The notes beneath the pieces were generated by a model. It was given only the letters and a program-made list of their open reading frames with translations, was not told the origin of the DNA and ran no database searches. DNA of 64,000 nt, taken from contig NZ_RAPF01000004.1 of NCBI RefSeq assembly GCF_003610805.1, positions 62,001 through 126,000 on the forward strand, read 5' to 3'. The stretch comes from Altericroceibacterium spongiae (GTDB lineage Bacteria > Pseudomonadota > Alphaproteobacteria > Sphingomonadales > Sphingomonadaceae). Positions 1 to 8,170 of this stretch are shown piece after piece. The translations under genes were made by a program, and so were the position numbers. The stretch's first letter is position 1; each line of letters begins with the position of its first letter.

Positions 1-813
1 CTGGAAGAAGACGATCATATGCGTGCGCTGATCGATTATTGCCTCAAACAGTTTCCGGGGCCGCTCCCGCCCGCAGAGGCGCCGGGGCGTGAAGAGCCGG
101 CGGCGATCCTGCTCCATCAGGTGGTCGAGAGGCTGGCCGATCTCGCTGCCTCTTATATGGTATCGGGTTTCGTGCATGGCGTGCTCAACACCGATAATAT
201 GAATATTACCGGGGAAAGCTTCGATTACGGCCCCTGGCGCTGGGCACCGCAATGGCAGCCTGGCTTCGTGGCGGCCTATTTCGACCGGAACGGGCTCTAT
301 GCTTTCGGGCGGCAGGCCGAGGCGATTCGCTGGAATTGCGCGCAACTGGCGATTGCTCTGCGGCGCGTTTGCGATTCGGACCCGCTGGTGGCGGCACTCG
401 ACCGTTTCGGCGAATGCTACAAACAGGCAACCATGCGGCGTTTCTGCTGGCGGCTGGGTGTGGAAAGCCGGGGTGAGGAATCCGATTTCGCGCTGATCCA
501 GCAGGCGGAAAAGGCCATGGTGGCAGGCGGGATGAGCCCGGACGATTTCTTCTATCGCCATCGCGGTGGCCGGAATGCCGACAGCGCTCTGGGCGAGGCT
601 TTGCAGGCTTACAGGGCGACGGATGACGATACGCATCCATACTGGTCCGAAGAAGCGGTGCAATCGATGCATATCGAGGAAGTCGAGACGCTATGGAGCG
701 CCATCGCCGAACGCGATGACTGGGCGCCGCTGGAAGAGAAAATCGTCGGGCTGCGCCGGATGGGCGATGCGCTGGGCAAGGCGCCGGCTCCGGCAGGTCA
801 TTCCACCGGCTGA
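1..813 (+). CDS. selO: SelO/YdiU family protein adenylyltransferase, C-terminal part (5' end outside window)
   Basis: The reading frame is open from base 1, so the gene begins before the window; an in-frame ATG at 19 is internal. SelO proteins are pseudokinases that transfer AMP to hydroxyl side chains of target proteins and act in redox homeostasis. The visible part carries the diagnostic HGVLNTDNM motif (codons from about base 175) followed by a FDYGP motif equivalent to the kinase metal-binding DFG. These and the downstream F.NQ/R-P..A..WN-like segment match the YdiU family. The N-terminal nucleotide-binding half is missing because of the window edge. It lies 87 bases before astD on the same strand, with no clear terminator between them. 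Family call is firm; the target proteins cannot be read from sequence. Confidence 0.9.
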   Translation: MEEDDHMRALIDYCLKQFPGPLPPAEAPGREEPAAILLHQVVERLADLAASYMVSGFVHGVLNTDNMNITGESFDYGPWRWAPQWQPGFVAAYFDRNGLYAFGRQAEAIRWNCAQLAIALRRVCDSDPLVAALDRFGECYKQATMRRFCWRLGVESRGEESDFALIQQAEKAMVAGGMSPDDFFYRHRGGRNADSALGEALQAYRATDDDTHPYWSEEAVQSMHIEEVETLWSAIAERDDWAPLEEKIVGLRRMGDALGKAPAPAGHSTG

Positions 814-900
814 CAGGACGGGCCGGGCGCGCACTCTGGCGCGGCTGCGGGCAAGCGGCTATCACTCTTGCCGATCCGCAGATGAGAGCAGAATGTTCGA

Positions 901-2313
901 GTGAGCGACACGAAGATTATTTCGATCGAACCGGCGACAGGCCAGCCCTTCTGGAGCGCAGAAGTGCAGGATGTCGATGATATCGTCCAGCAGGCACGGC
1001 GCGCCTGGGGTAACTGGGCGGCACAGCCCCATGCCAGGCGGATCGAACTGATGCGCCGTTTCGCCAATGAAGTACGCCGCCAGGAAGAGCCTTTCGCCGA
1101 ACTGATCGCACGGGAAACGGGCAAGCCCCTGTGGGAAGCGAAAACCGAAGTCGCTGCGGTTATCGCCAAAGTAGAGATTTCGATCCGCGCTTACGCAGAA
1201 CGCACCGGCCAGCGGCGGCTCGACAGTGCCTTGCAGGGAACAGCGGCTTTGCGTCACAAGCCGCATGGCGTGATGGCGGTGCTCGGCCCCTATAATTTTC
1301 CCGCACATCTGCCCAATGGCCATATCGTTCCGGCGCTGATTGCTGGCAATGCGGTGATTGTGAAGCCTTCCGAAAAAGCGCCTGCCGTGGGTGAATTTCT
1401 GGTCGGCTGTTTCCATCGGGCCGGTGTGCCCGGGGATGTTCTGCAATTGCTGGTTGGCGGGGCCGAGGAAGGTAAGGCGCTGGTGGCGCATCCCGATATT
1501 GACGGGGTACTGTTCACCGGATCGGCGCAGGCGGGCATTGCGATCAACCGGCGGCTGGCGAGCAATCCGGGCAAGATCGTGGCGCTGGAAATGGGCGGTA
1601 ATAATCCGCTGGTCGTCTGGGATACGCCCAAGCTGGCCGATGTCGCGGCACTGGTTGTGCAATCGGCGTTCACCACGGCGGGGCAGCGCTGCACGGCGGC
1701 GCGACGGCTGATCGTGAAATCCGCCATGTATGATGCGGTGGTGGAGGAGGTGATACGGCTGATCGACCGGATGGTGATTGGCGCACCCTTCGACGATCCG
1801 CAGCCTTTTATGGGGCCGGTGATCGATCGCAATATGGCGGACGAACTGACCGAGAGCTTTCTTTATCTGATGTCCCATGGCGGCAGAGCGCTGGCGCATA
1901 TGCGGCGTCCCTATGGCGATCTGCCTTTCGTCACGCCCGGTCTGATCGATACGACCGCTATGCCCGAAAGGCCCGATGTGGAGATTTTCGGTCCGCTGCT
2001 TCAGGTGATCCGGGTGGATGAGCTGGATGAGGCGATTGCCGAGGCGAATAATACCCGCTTCGGCCTTTCGGCTTCGCTGGTCGGCGGGTCGCCAGAGCAA
2101 TATAATCGCTTCTGGGGTAATATTCGGGCCGGGATCGTCAACTGGAACCGCCCCACCAACGGTGCCTCTTCGGCGGCGCCTTTCGGCGGGATCGGCCTGT
2201 CGGGCAATCACCGCGCCGCCGCCTATTATGCCGCCGATTACTGCGCCTATCCGGTGGCGAGCAGCGAACTGGATCAGCCGCGCGCCAGTGTCGGGGTCGG
2301 TTTCGAAGGGTAG
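901..2313 (+). CDS. astD: N-succinylglutamate 5-semialdehyde dehydrogenase
   Basis: An NAD-dependent aldehyde dehydrogenase of 470 residues, best matched by AstD, which oxidises succinylglutamate semialdehyde to succinylglutamate in the arginine succinyltransferase (AST) pathway of arginine catabolism. The start is GTG. Visible signatures are the YNFPAH segment (131-136), the FTGSAQ nucleotide-binding turn (205-210), the general base in ALEMGGNNP (Glu230) and the nucleophile in GQRCTAARR (Cys264). Length is close to the family norm of about 485. No astA, astB, astE or astC is visible inside the window; they could lie upstream of selO or elsewhere. A related dehydrogenase specificity cannot be excluded, but the LGPYNFPAHLPNGH and GQRCTAARRL segments favour AstD. 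Confidence 0.85.
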   Translation: MSDTKIISIEPATGQPFWSAEVQDVDDIVQQARRAWGNWAAQPHARRIELMRRFANEVRRQEEPFAELIARETGKPLWEAKTEVAAVIAKVEISIRAYAERTGQRRLDSALQGTAALRHKPHGVMAVLGPYNFPAHLPNGHIVPALIAGNAVIVKPSEKAPAVGEFLVGCFHRAGVPGDVLQLLVGGAEEGKALVAHPDIDGVLFTGSAQAGIAINRRLASNPGKIVALEMGGNNPLVVWDTPKLADVAALVVQSAFTTAGQRCTAARRLIVKSAMYDAVVEEVIRLIDRMVIGAPFDDPQPFMGPVIDRNMADELTESFLYLMSHGGRALAHMRRPYGDLPFVTPGLIDTTAMPERPDVEIFGPLLQVIRVDELDEAIAEANNTRFGLSASLVGGSPEQYNRFWGNIRAGIVNWNRPTNGASSAAPFGGIGLSGNHRAAAYYAADYCAYPVASSELDQPRASVGVGFEG

Positions 2314-2416
2314 GGCGGACCGGCATTTCGTAAATGTCAGCCCGCCCCGGTGCGGTTTTCCTGCCGGGACGGAAGGGATCGTAAAACTGGAGAAAAACCG
2401 CTCCCGTATCGGGCTG

Positions 2417-3637
2417 TCACCGGCAGGGTGACTGTGCCCGATCGCGCTGTGAATGTCTGGTTTGCCGCCCGGGCGAAGCATCCAGCAATTGCCCGGGTGC
2501 GAAGCGGTGAAGCATCCACACCATGATAAACGTCAGCCCGGCCATCAGGCCCCATGCCGGGGCGAGACCGGCCATGTTTTCGCGAATGATGCCCGCCGCG
2601 AAAGGCATGAATGCTGCGAGAATATAACCACCGCCCTGCACGAAACTGATGATGACACCCGTTTCGGCAGCATTGCGCCCGTGATCCATGGCGAGGATTA
2701 GTGAGAGCGGGAACAGCGCCCCGATGCCAAGGCCGCTGAGGATGATCGCCGGCCAGTGGAATCCGCGCGGAGCGAGCGTCAGACATAGCAGGCCGAGCAG
2801 CAGGGCCATCAGCGCGACGAGCAGGGCCGGGCGGCGGTCACGGAACCGGCCGATCACCGCCGAGACCAGAATGCCCGCACCGACTTCGGCCAGCGTGACT
2901 ATGCCAAGCATCGCGCCCGCAGCGCTTTCGGACCAGCCCATGCGCGTATAATAAGGCGGCAGCCAGGCGAGAACCAGTGTATAGGCGGCGGTACCGAGGC
3001 CGAAAAAGGCCATAAGCAGCCAGGCGCGGGGATGAGCCGATACCGTTAGAGCGGAATCGGCGGGGGTGAGCGGAGCGCTGTTGCGGCTGGCGATGAACCA
3101 TGCGGCCATACCCAGCAGCGCCGGAATGCTCCATATGCCGAGCCCGGCGGCCCAGTGCCCGTCTTGCGCAATCAGCGGTGTGGCTGCGCTGGCGAGCGCC
3201 GCGCCGCCCATAATGGCGGTGGAATAAAGCCCCATCATCCGGCTGGCGGCATCGCCACTGCGTGCCCGGATAACGATCGGGATCACCGCCTGCACTATGG
3301 CGATCCCGATCCCGGCGATCACCGCTGTAAGCAGCAGGCTGCCAGCGCCGGGCCACAGGAAGCGGGCGGCGCAGGCTGCCGCGATGAGCGCCAGACTGGC
3401 GAGAATGGCGCGATCCGGTGTTATTCTGGCAAACAGTTTGCGCGTGCCGAGCAGGCAAACGCCCATTAGGAGGACCGGCAGGGTGGTCAGCAGGCTCGCG
3501 CTGCTATCGCCCAGCCCGGTATGGTGCTGGATCGTGTCGAGCAGCGGGCTGACCGAAGCGAGAGCAGGGCGCAGATTGATGCCGACCAGAATAATGGCCA
3601 GCGCCGGGAGAATAGTGCGGGTTTCAGGCCGGAGCAT
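2417..3637 (-). CDS. MFS transporter, CynX/NimT (cyanate/2-nitroimidazole) family
   Basis: A 406-residue inner-membrane protein with about twelve hydrophobic segments. The opening ILVGINLRPALASVSPLL is the recognisable N-terminal signature of the CynX/NimT branch of the major facilitator superfamily. The family includes cyanate and nitroimidazole transporters and many exporters of unknown substrate. The ATG start at 3637 is preceded by a strong AAAGGAGG ribosome-binding site. The start lies within the end of the small ORF 3624-3770, so it is probably the third gene of the operon led by the VOC gene at 4134. That operon has a SoxR-type promoter, so an efflux role for redox-cycling compounds is a reasonable inference, but the substrate is unknown. 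Confidence 0.8.
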   Translation of the reverse strand: MLRPETRTILPALAIILVGINLRPALASVSPLLDTIQHHTGLGDSSASLLTTLPVLLMGVCLLGTRKLFARITPDRAILASLALIAAACAARFLWPGAGSLLLTAVIAGIGIAIVQAVIPIVIRARSGDAASRMMGLYSTAIMGGAALASAATPLIAQDGHWAAGLGIWSIPALLGMAAWFIASRNSAPLTPADSALTVSAHPRAWLLMAFFGLGTAAYTLVLAWLPPYYTRMGWSESAAGAMLGIVTLAEVGAGILVSAVIGRFRDRRPALLVALMALLLGLLCLTLAPRGFHWPAIILSGLGIGALFPLSLILAMDHGRNAAETGVIISFVQGGGYILAAFMPFAAGIIRENMAGLAPAWGLMAGLTFIMVWMLHRFAPGQLLDASPGRQTRHSQRDRAQSPCR

Positions 3638-3770
3638 AAGACAGCTTGCCTCCTTTGAGGAACCAGGTGAGCCTGCTCATGGCGCCGGTGAGCCAGCCGG
3701 GTCTGTTGGCCGGCCTGGGCGCGGATGCGGGCGGGCCGAAAAGCGGTTCGCGAGGAATAATCTCATTCAT
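3624..3770 (-). CDS. Small ORF, 48 residues, overlapping both neighbours in the SoxR-controlled operon
   Basis: This frame starts with an ATG that overlaps the stop of the VOC gene by 8 bases (3763-3770) and ends 14 bases inside the MFS gene. It is preceded at a good distance (6 bases) by GAGGTGG. The predicted product is proline-rich in its first half (GPPASAPRPANRPG) and has a short amphipathic W/L-rich segment near SRLTWFLKGG. I recognise no family. The overlap pattern and ribosome-binding site argue for real, translationally coupled expression, but a chance frame bridging two real genes cannot be excluded. Confidence 0.45.
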   Translation of the reverse strand: MNEIIPREPLFGPPASAPRPANRPGWLTGAMSRLTWFLKGGKLSYAPA

Positions 3771-4134
3771 AGCTGACCACCTCGAATTCGATCCCGTCCC
3801 AGTCGAGGAAATAGAACCGCCGTCCCGGTTCGTAATCGCCATGATTGAAAGGCAGCAACCCGGCATCGGAAACCACGCTCTCCGCATGGTCGAGGTCATC
3901 CACAACAATGCCGACATGCATCAGTGGCTCGCCTTTCTTGAACCTTTCCAGCGATTCATTCTTACTATATAGTGCCAGATAGGTTTCCTGCTCGCCGCAA
4001 TGGATCGTCTCTCCGCCATGAATGGCCGCGCCGCGCCAGCGCTGGTGCCAGCCGCAGAGTTTTTCGAACAACGCCGCCGAACGCTCGATATCGCTGACGC
4101 GCAAATTAACATGTTCAAGCCGTGCCGTAGCCAT
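3763..4134 (-). CDS. VOC (glyoxalase/bleomycin-resistance) superfamily protein, SoxR-promoter gene
   Basis: A 123-residue single-domain VOC protein containing the typical EHVNLRVSDIERSAALFEK start, the HVGIVVDDLD central strand and the FYFLDWDGIEFEVV closing strand. Family members are metal-dependent lyases, isomerases, dioxygenases or antibiotic-binding proteins. The ATG at 4134 is chosen over the in-frame Met at 4206 because a GGAGGG ribosome-binding site lies just upstream and because 4206 would fall inside the predicted -10 element. It is the first gene of an operon with a small ORF and an MFS transporter, divergent from soxR. Its promoter has MerR-family architecture with a SoxR box. Binding or modification of a redox-active toxicant is a plausible inference only. 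Confidence 0.85.
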   Translation of the reverse strand: MATARLEHVNLRVSDIERSAALFEKLCGWHQRWRGAAIHGGETIHCGEQETYLALYSKNESLERFKKGEPLMHVGIVVDDLDHAESVVSDAGLLPFNHGDYEPGRRFYFLDWDGIEFEVVSYE

Positions 4135-4206
4135 GATGCCCTCCGCTAAAGTCGTATAACGCGCCACATTTCCCCTGCGCCGCGACGGGTGAAACCCCGT
4201 TTGCAT

Positions 4207-4237
4207 TCCTTACGATCTCAAGCTAACTTTAGGTCAA
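4207..4237 (-). promoter_or_regulatory. SoxR-dependent promoter with SoxR box, facing the VOC-MFS operon
   Basis: Read on the minus strand, TTGACC (4237-4232) and TAAGGA (4212-4207) are separated by exactly 19 bases, the long spacer typical of MerR-family promoters. The spacer region contains TAAAGTTAGCTTGAGA, and the whole dyad (4216-4233) matches the classical SoxR site CCTCAAGTTAACTTGAGG at 15 of 18 positions. The same superposition of -35, box and -10 is found in the known E. coli soxS promoter. No equally good promoter is seen on the plus strand for soxR itself. Confidence 0.85.
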
Positions 4238-4257
4238 GGATTTTCTGGAGTGAGTCC

Positions 4258-4716
4258 ATGACAACAAAAACTGAAGGTGACCGGACAATTCCTATCGGCA
4301 TGCTGGCGCGGCGTACCGGTGTCGCCGTGTCGGCGATTCGCTTTTACGAGGAAAAGGGTCTGGTCCGGTCCTTTCGCAGCGCGGGCAATCAGCGGCGCTT
4401 CCTGCGCTCGGATATCCGGCGGATCAGTTTTATCCTGATCGCGCAGAAGCTGGGCCTCGAACTGAAAGAGATCGAGCGGGAGCTTGCCAGTTTGCCGCAG
4501 GGGCGCACGCCCACAGTCAAGGACTGGGCCCAGATCAGCAGCCATCTGCGCGCGCGGATCGACGATCAGATGGCGTTGCTCAGCCAGACGCGCGAAAGGC
4601 TCGATCAATGTATCGGTTGCGGTTGCCTCAGCCTGACGAAATGTCAGCTTTTCAATCCCGGTGACCGCGCGGCCGATCAGGGGCCGGGGCCGCATGTCGA
4701 TCTGGAGCCGGCCTGA
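4258..4716 (+). CDS. soxR: Redox-sensing transcriptional activator SoxR
   Basis: A 152-residue MerR-family regulator with an N-terminal winged helix-turn-helix (roughly residues 10-80, IGMLARRTGVAVSAIRFYEE), a dimerisation helix and a C-terminal [2Fe-2S] site. The cluster cysteines are Cys118, Cys121, Cys123 and Cys129 in CIGCGCLSLTKC, the exact CX2CXCX5C pattern of SoxR. Oxidation of the cluster by redox-cycling drugs or superoxide activates transcription by untwisting a 19-base spacer. The ATG at 4258 fits the family N terminus. It is transcribed divergently from the VOC operon whose promoter carries a SoxR box, so that operon is its probable target. It converges on smc with only one base between stop codons. 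Confidence 0.95.
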   Translation: MTTKTEGDRTIPIGMLARRTGVAVSAIRFYEEKGLVRSFRSAGNQRRFLRSDIRRISFILIAQKLGLELKEIERELASLPQGRTPTVKDWAQISSHLRARIDDQMALLSQTRERLDQCIGCGCLSLTKCQLFNPGDRAADQGPGPHVDLEPA

Positions 4717-4717
4717 T

Positions 4718-7700
4718 CTATTCGGCGGCGAGCAGTTCTTCCGCGCCGCCCAGATCGACACTGACGAGGCGCGAAACACCCTGTTCCACCATAGTCACGC
4801 CGAACAGGCGATGCATCCGGCTCATCGTCACTGCATTATGCGTGACAATGAGGTAACGCGTCGCGGTTTCGCGGGCCATCTGGTCGAGCAGATCGCAAAA
4901 GCGGTCGATATTGGCATCGTCGAGCGGCGCATCCACTTCGTCCAGCACGCAGATCGGCGCCGGATTGGTGAGGAACAGCGCAAAGATCAGTGCGCAGGCG
5001 GTAAGCGCCTGTTCGCCGCCTGACAGCAGCGAGAGCGATTGCAGCCTCTTACCCGGCGGCTGGGCATAGATTTCCAGACCCGCTTCGAGCGGATCGTCGC
5101 TATCCACCAGTGCCAGATGCGCCTGCCCGCCCTGAAAGAGCCGGGTGAACAGCCGCATGAAATGATCGTTCACCGCTTCGAAAGCGGCGCGCAGCCTTTC
5201 GCGCCCTTCGCGATTGAGATTGCCGATCGAACCGCGCAGACGATGCACCGCTTCGGCCAGTTCTGCCTGTTCCGCTGCGCTTTCGCCATGGCGTGCCTCG
5301 ACTTCGGCCAGCTCGTCGGCTGCCACCAGATTAACCGGCCCGATCCGTTCGCGGCTGGCGACCAGCTTGTCGAGCGCCTCGCTCTCGGTGCCCGTCGCCG
5401 CAATATCCTCTGGCGCGAAGGTGAACTGGCGGCACAGGATCGGTGGCGGACACTGAAAACGCTCACCCGATTCGCGGGCTAGCTCTTCACGCCGCGCTTC
5501 CTCATTCTCGGCCCGCGCGACGGCCCCGGCGCGTGCTTCGCGGGCGGAGGAGAGTGCTTCATTGGCTTCGGCAAGAGCGTTATCGGCAGAGCGAGAGCTT
5601 TCGGTGATGGCGGCGAGCTTTTCCTCGGCTGCCGCAAATTCCTTACCGAGCCTGTCGCGCGAAGCTTCGGCCTGTTCGATATCGCGCATCAGGCTTTCGG
5701 GTCTGGCTGCGACAAGTGCGCGCTCTGCGGCGATTTCATCGAACCGGCGGCCCATCTCGGCAAGGCGGCTCGCCGCATCCCCGGCGCGGCCCTGCCAGCC
5801 TTTGATATCGGCCCGCTGAGTCACGGTCCGCTCTCGGGCGACGGCCAGCGCCTGATCGTGCGCGGCCAGACCGGCAGCGGCCGCCTGCATCGCCGAACGC
5901 GCCGCCTCATGTCTGGCCTGCGCGGTTTCCAGCGCGGCGCGGCCGGTGGCCGGATCGGGCAAAGCCGACTTGCGCGCTTCGGCCTGCGCCACATCCTGTT
6001 GTGCCTGCTCGCTTTGCTGCGCGAGATCGTCGGCCGCCTGTTCCAGCTCCTGTAAGCGGCGGGTGAAGCGTTCGCGTGCCGCTTCGGCCTGATCGAGCGC
6101 GCGATAAGCCTGGCGCTCCTCCTCGGCAGCCTGCGTCACCGCGCGTTCCATCGCCACCAGATCCCGCTGCAATGTATTGAGTTTCTCCTGCGCATCGCTC
6201 TGGCGGGCTTCGGCATGCTGCACAGCCTCGCGCAAAGGCGGCAGGGCGGCTTCCAGTTCGGTGAAACGGTTCTCCGCTTCCAGCCGCGCCGCTTCGGCCG
6301 CGCCTTCGCCGCGCGCGATAAATCCATCCCAGCGACGTAGCGCACCTTTCAGCGTCACCAGCCATTCGCCGGGTTTCAGCGCGCGTCCGTCATCCGTGTC
6401 GGCCACATGGACCAGAGCGAGCCTTGCCGCGAGCTGGTCCGGGCAGTCGGGCACATGCCGGGCCAGACTGTCGGCCAGAGGAGAGGGGGCCTCGCTGCCG
6501 CTCCAGAAACGGCCTTCCGCAGCCCCTTCGGGCAGCCCGAGCGGCGCTTTGGCATCGCGGCCCAGCACGGCGGCCAGTGCCCGCTCATAGCCTTTGGCGG
6601 CGCGAACCCGGTCGATCGCCGGGGGCAGGCCGTGTTTGTTACTTGCCTGTTTGCGCCGTGCTTCGCGGTCTCGCGCCAGCGCCTGATATTCGCGTTCCAT
6701 TCCCGCCAGATCGGCTTTCGCAGCAGCCAGCGCACTGGCGGCGTCATCCCGTTCTTCGTTCAGCGCCTGTTTGTGGGCCTGCTGCTTTTCGAGCGTATCG
6801 CGCGCAGTGGCGAGCTTCGTGGCGCTTGTCTCCACCGCTATACGGGCGAGGCCAAGGGCTTCTTCGGGATCGTCTTCGGCCATCAGCGCTTCGCGCAAGG
6901 AGGCTTGCTTTGCCGCTTCGGCCTGAAGCCGCTCACGGCGAAGGCGGGCCTGCGCGACTTCGCTTTCGGCCACGCGCCATTCAGCCTCCACACCGGCATG
7001 ATCGGCATTGGCTCTGGCGAGCGCCAGTTCCGCTGTGCGTGCTGTCTGCTCGGCCTTTTCCGCCTGCTGCTGAAGACCGGGCCGGGCCGCTTCATCCTCG
7101 GCCAGCGCGGCTTCATTGGCGGCCAGCGCGCTTTCGAGCCGTTGCAATTGTTCGGCGGCGTCACTGGTGATTCGGTCTGCTTCGCCGCGATCTTCTTCGA
7201 GCCTTTGCTGTTGCCGGTCGAGATCGGCCAGTCGCTGTTCGGCGGCTTCGAGCTGGCTGGTGAGCGTCGCGAGCCGGTGGCTCTGTGCATGGGCATCGTC
7301 ACGCCGGTCGGCCAGAATATCGCGCGCGGCGGCAAGCTCTTCGGCCAGACGATGCTGGGTCTTTTGCAGTTCGCTGGTACGCTGTTGCGCTTCGGTGACC
7401 CGCTTATCGCAGGCTCCGGCTTCTGCACGCGCTGCCTTCGCAGCGGCGGCGGCATCGCGCCAGCGGGCATAGAGCAGCCGCGCTTCGGCCAGTCTGATTT
7501 CGCCCGACAATTCCTTGTAGCGTTCGGCCTGCCGCGCCTGACGGCGCAGCGATGCGATCTGGCTGTCGAGCCCGGCCATCAGATCGTCGAGCCGGGCAAG
7601 ATTGCTTTCGGTCTGGCGCAATTTGCTTTCCGCGTCACGGCGCCGGACATGCAGCCCGGCGATCCCGGCAGCTTCTTCGAGCATCTGCCGCCTTTCGGCA

Positions 7701-8143
7701 GGCTTGGCAGCAATGACCGCCGCGATCCGCCCCTGACTGACCAGAGCGGGAGAATGCGCACCTGTGGCAGCATCGGCAAAAGTCAGTGCGACGTCTTTGG
7801 CCCGGACATCGCGGCCATTGACGCGATAGGCACTGCCCGCGCCGCGTTCGATCCGGCGCGTGACCTGCAATTCCTCGCCTTCGCTGTCGGTGGCGTTGAG
7901 CACCACTTCGGCGAAATCGCGTGGCGGGCGCTGGGCGGTGCCCGCAAAGATAACATCTTCCATCCCGCCCGAACGCAGGCTTTTGGGTGAGTTTTCACCC
8001 ATCACCCAGCGCATCGCTTCGAGCAGGTTGGACTTGCCGCAACCATTGGGGCCGACCACTCCGGTCAGCCCCGCTTCAATATGCAATTCTGTCGGCTCTA
8101 CGAAGCTTTTGAAGCCGGAAAGTTTGAGCTTCCGAAACTGCAT
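4718..8143 (-). CDS. smc: Chromosome segregation ATPase SMC
   Basis: A 1141-residue structural-maintenance-of-chromosomes protein that forms a V-shaped dimer with ScpA/ScpB and compacts and segregates the chromosome. The N-terminal head has Walker A GPNGCGKS (31-38). Long heptad-rich coiled coils, very rich in Ala, Glu, Arg and Gln, flank a hinge beginning near KHGLPPAIDRVRAAKGYERAL. The C-terminal head has the ABC signature LSLLSGGEQALTA and the Walker B segment ICVLDEVDAPLDD. Length is normal for alphaproteobacteria. It is the last gene of the minus-strand operon from 10380, 27 bases after a DsbA-like gene. The high GC coiled-coil coding produces long antisense open frames that are not genes. 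Confidence 0.97.
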   Translation of the reverse strand: MQFRKLKLSGFKSFVEPTELHIEAGLTGVVGPNGCGKSNLLEAMRWVMGENSPKSLRSGGMEDVIFAGTAQRPPRDFAEVVLNATDSEGEELQVTRRIERGAGSAYRVNGRDVRAKDVALTFADAATGAHSPALVSQGRIAAVIAAKPAERRQMLEEAAGIAGLHVRRRDAESKLRQTESNLARLDDLMAGLDSQIASLRRQARQAERYKELSGEIRLAEARLLYARWRDAAAAAKAARAEAGACDKRVTEAQQRTSELQKTQHRLAEELAAARDILADRRDDAHAQSHRLATLTSQLEAAEQRLADLDRQQQRLEEDRGEADRITSDAAEQLQRLESALAANEAALAEDEAARPGLQQQAEKAEQTARTAELALARANADHAGVEAEWRVAESEVAQARLRRERLQAEAAKQASLREALMAEDDPEEALGLARIAVETSATKLATARDTLEKQQAHKQALNEERDDAASALAAAKADLAGMEREYQALARDREARRKQASNKHGLPPAIDRVRAAKGYERALAAVLGRDAKAPLGLPEGAAEGRFWSGSEAPSPLADSLARHVPDCPDQLAARLALVHVADTDDGRALKPGEWLVTLKGALRRWDGFIARGEGAAEAARLEAENRFTELEAALPPLREAVQHAEARQSDAQEKLNTLQRDLVAMERAVTQAAEEERQAYRALDQAEAARERFTRRLQELEQAADDLAQQSEQAQQDVAQAEARKSALPDPATGRAALETAQARHEAARSAMQAAAAGLAAHDQALAVARERTVTQRADIKGWQGRAGDAASRLAEMGRRFDEIAAERALVAARPESLMRDIEQAEASRDRLGKEFAAAEEKLAAITESSRSADNALAEANEALSSAREARAGAVARAENEEARREELARESGERFQCPPPILCRQFTFAPEDIAATGTESEALDKLVASRERIGPVNLVAADELAEVEARHGESAAEQAELAEAVHRLRGSIGNLNREGRERLRAAFEAVNDHFMRLFTRLFQGGQAHLALVDSDDPLEAGLEIYAQPPGKRLQSLSLLSGGEQALTACALIFALFLTNPAPICVLDEVDAPLDDANIDRFCDLLDQMARETATRYLIVTHNAVTMSRMHRLFGVTMVEQGVSRLVSVDLGGAEELLAAE

Positions 8144-8170
8144 CGTGGAGCCCGGGCAAGGCTGCCCGTA

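Noticed and set aside
862-2481. 539-residue minus-strand open frame opposite astD
   Set aside because: astD on the plus strand is a clear family member over its full length; the opposite frame encodes an Arg/His/Gln-rich product with no recognisable domain, a usual shadow of GC-rich coding DNA.
4135-4206. Upstream in-frame start extending the VOC protein by 24 residues
   Set aside because: The start at 4206 would fall within the predicted -10 element of the SoxR-type promoter, and GGAGGG is placed for 4134.
6407-7990. 527-residue plus-strand open frame opposite smc
   Set aside because: It mirrors the coiled-coil codons of smc, giving a Phe/Gly/Leu-rich product without motifs or a plausible ribosome-binding site.
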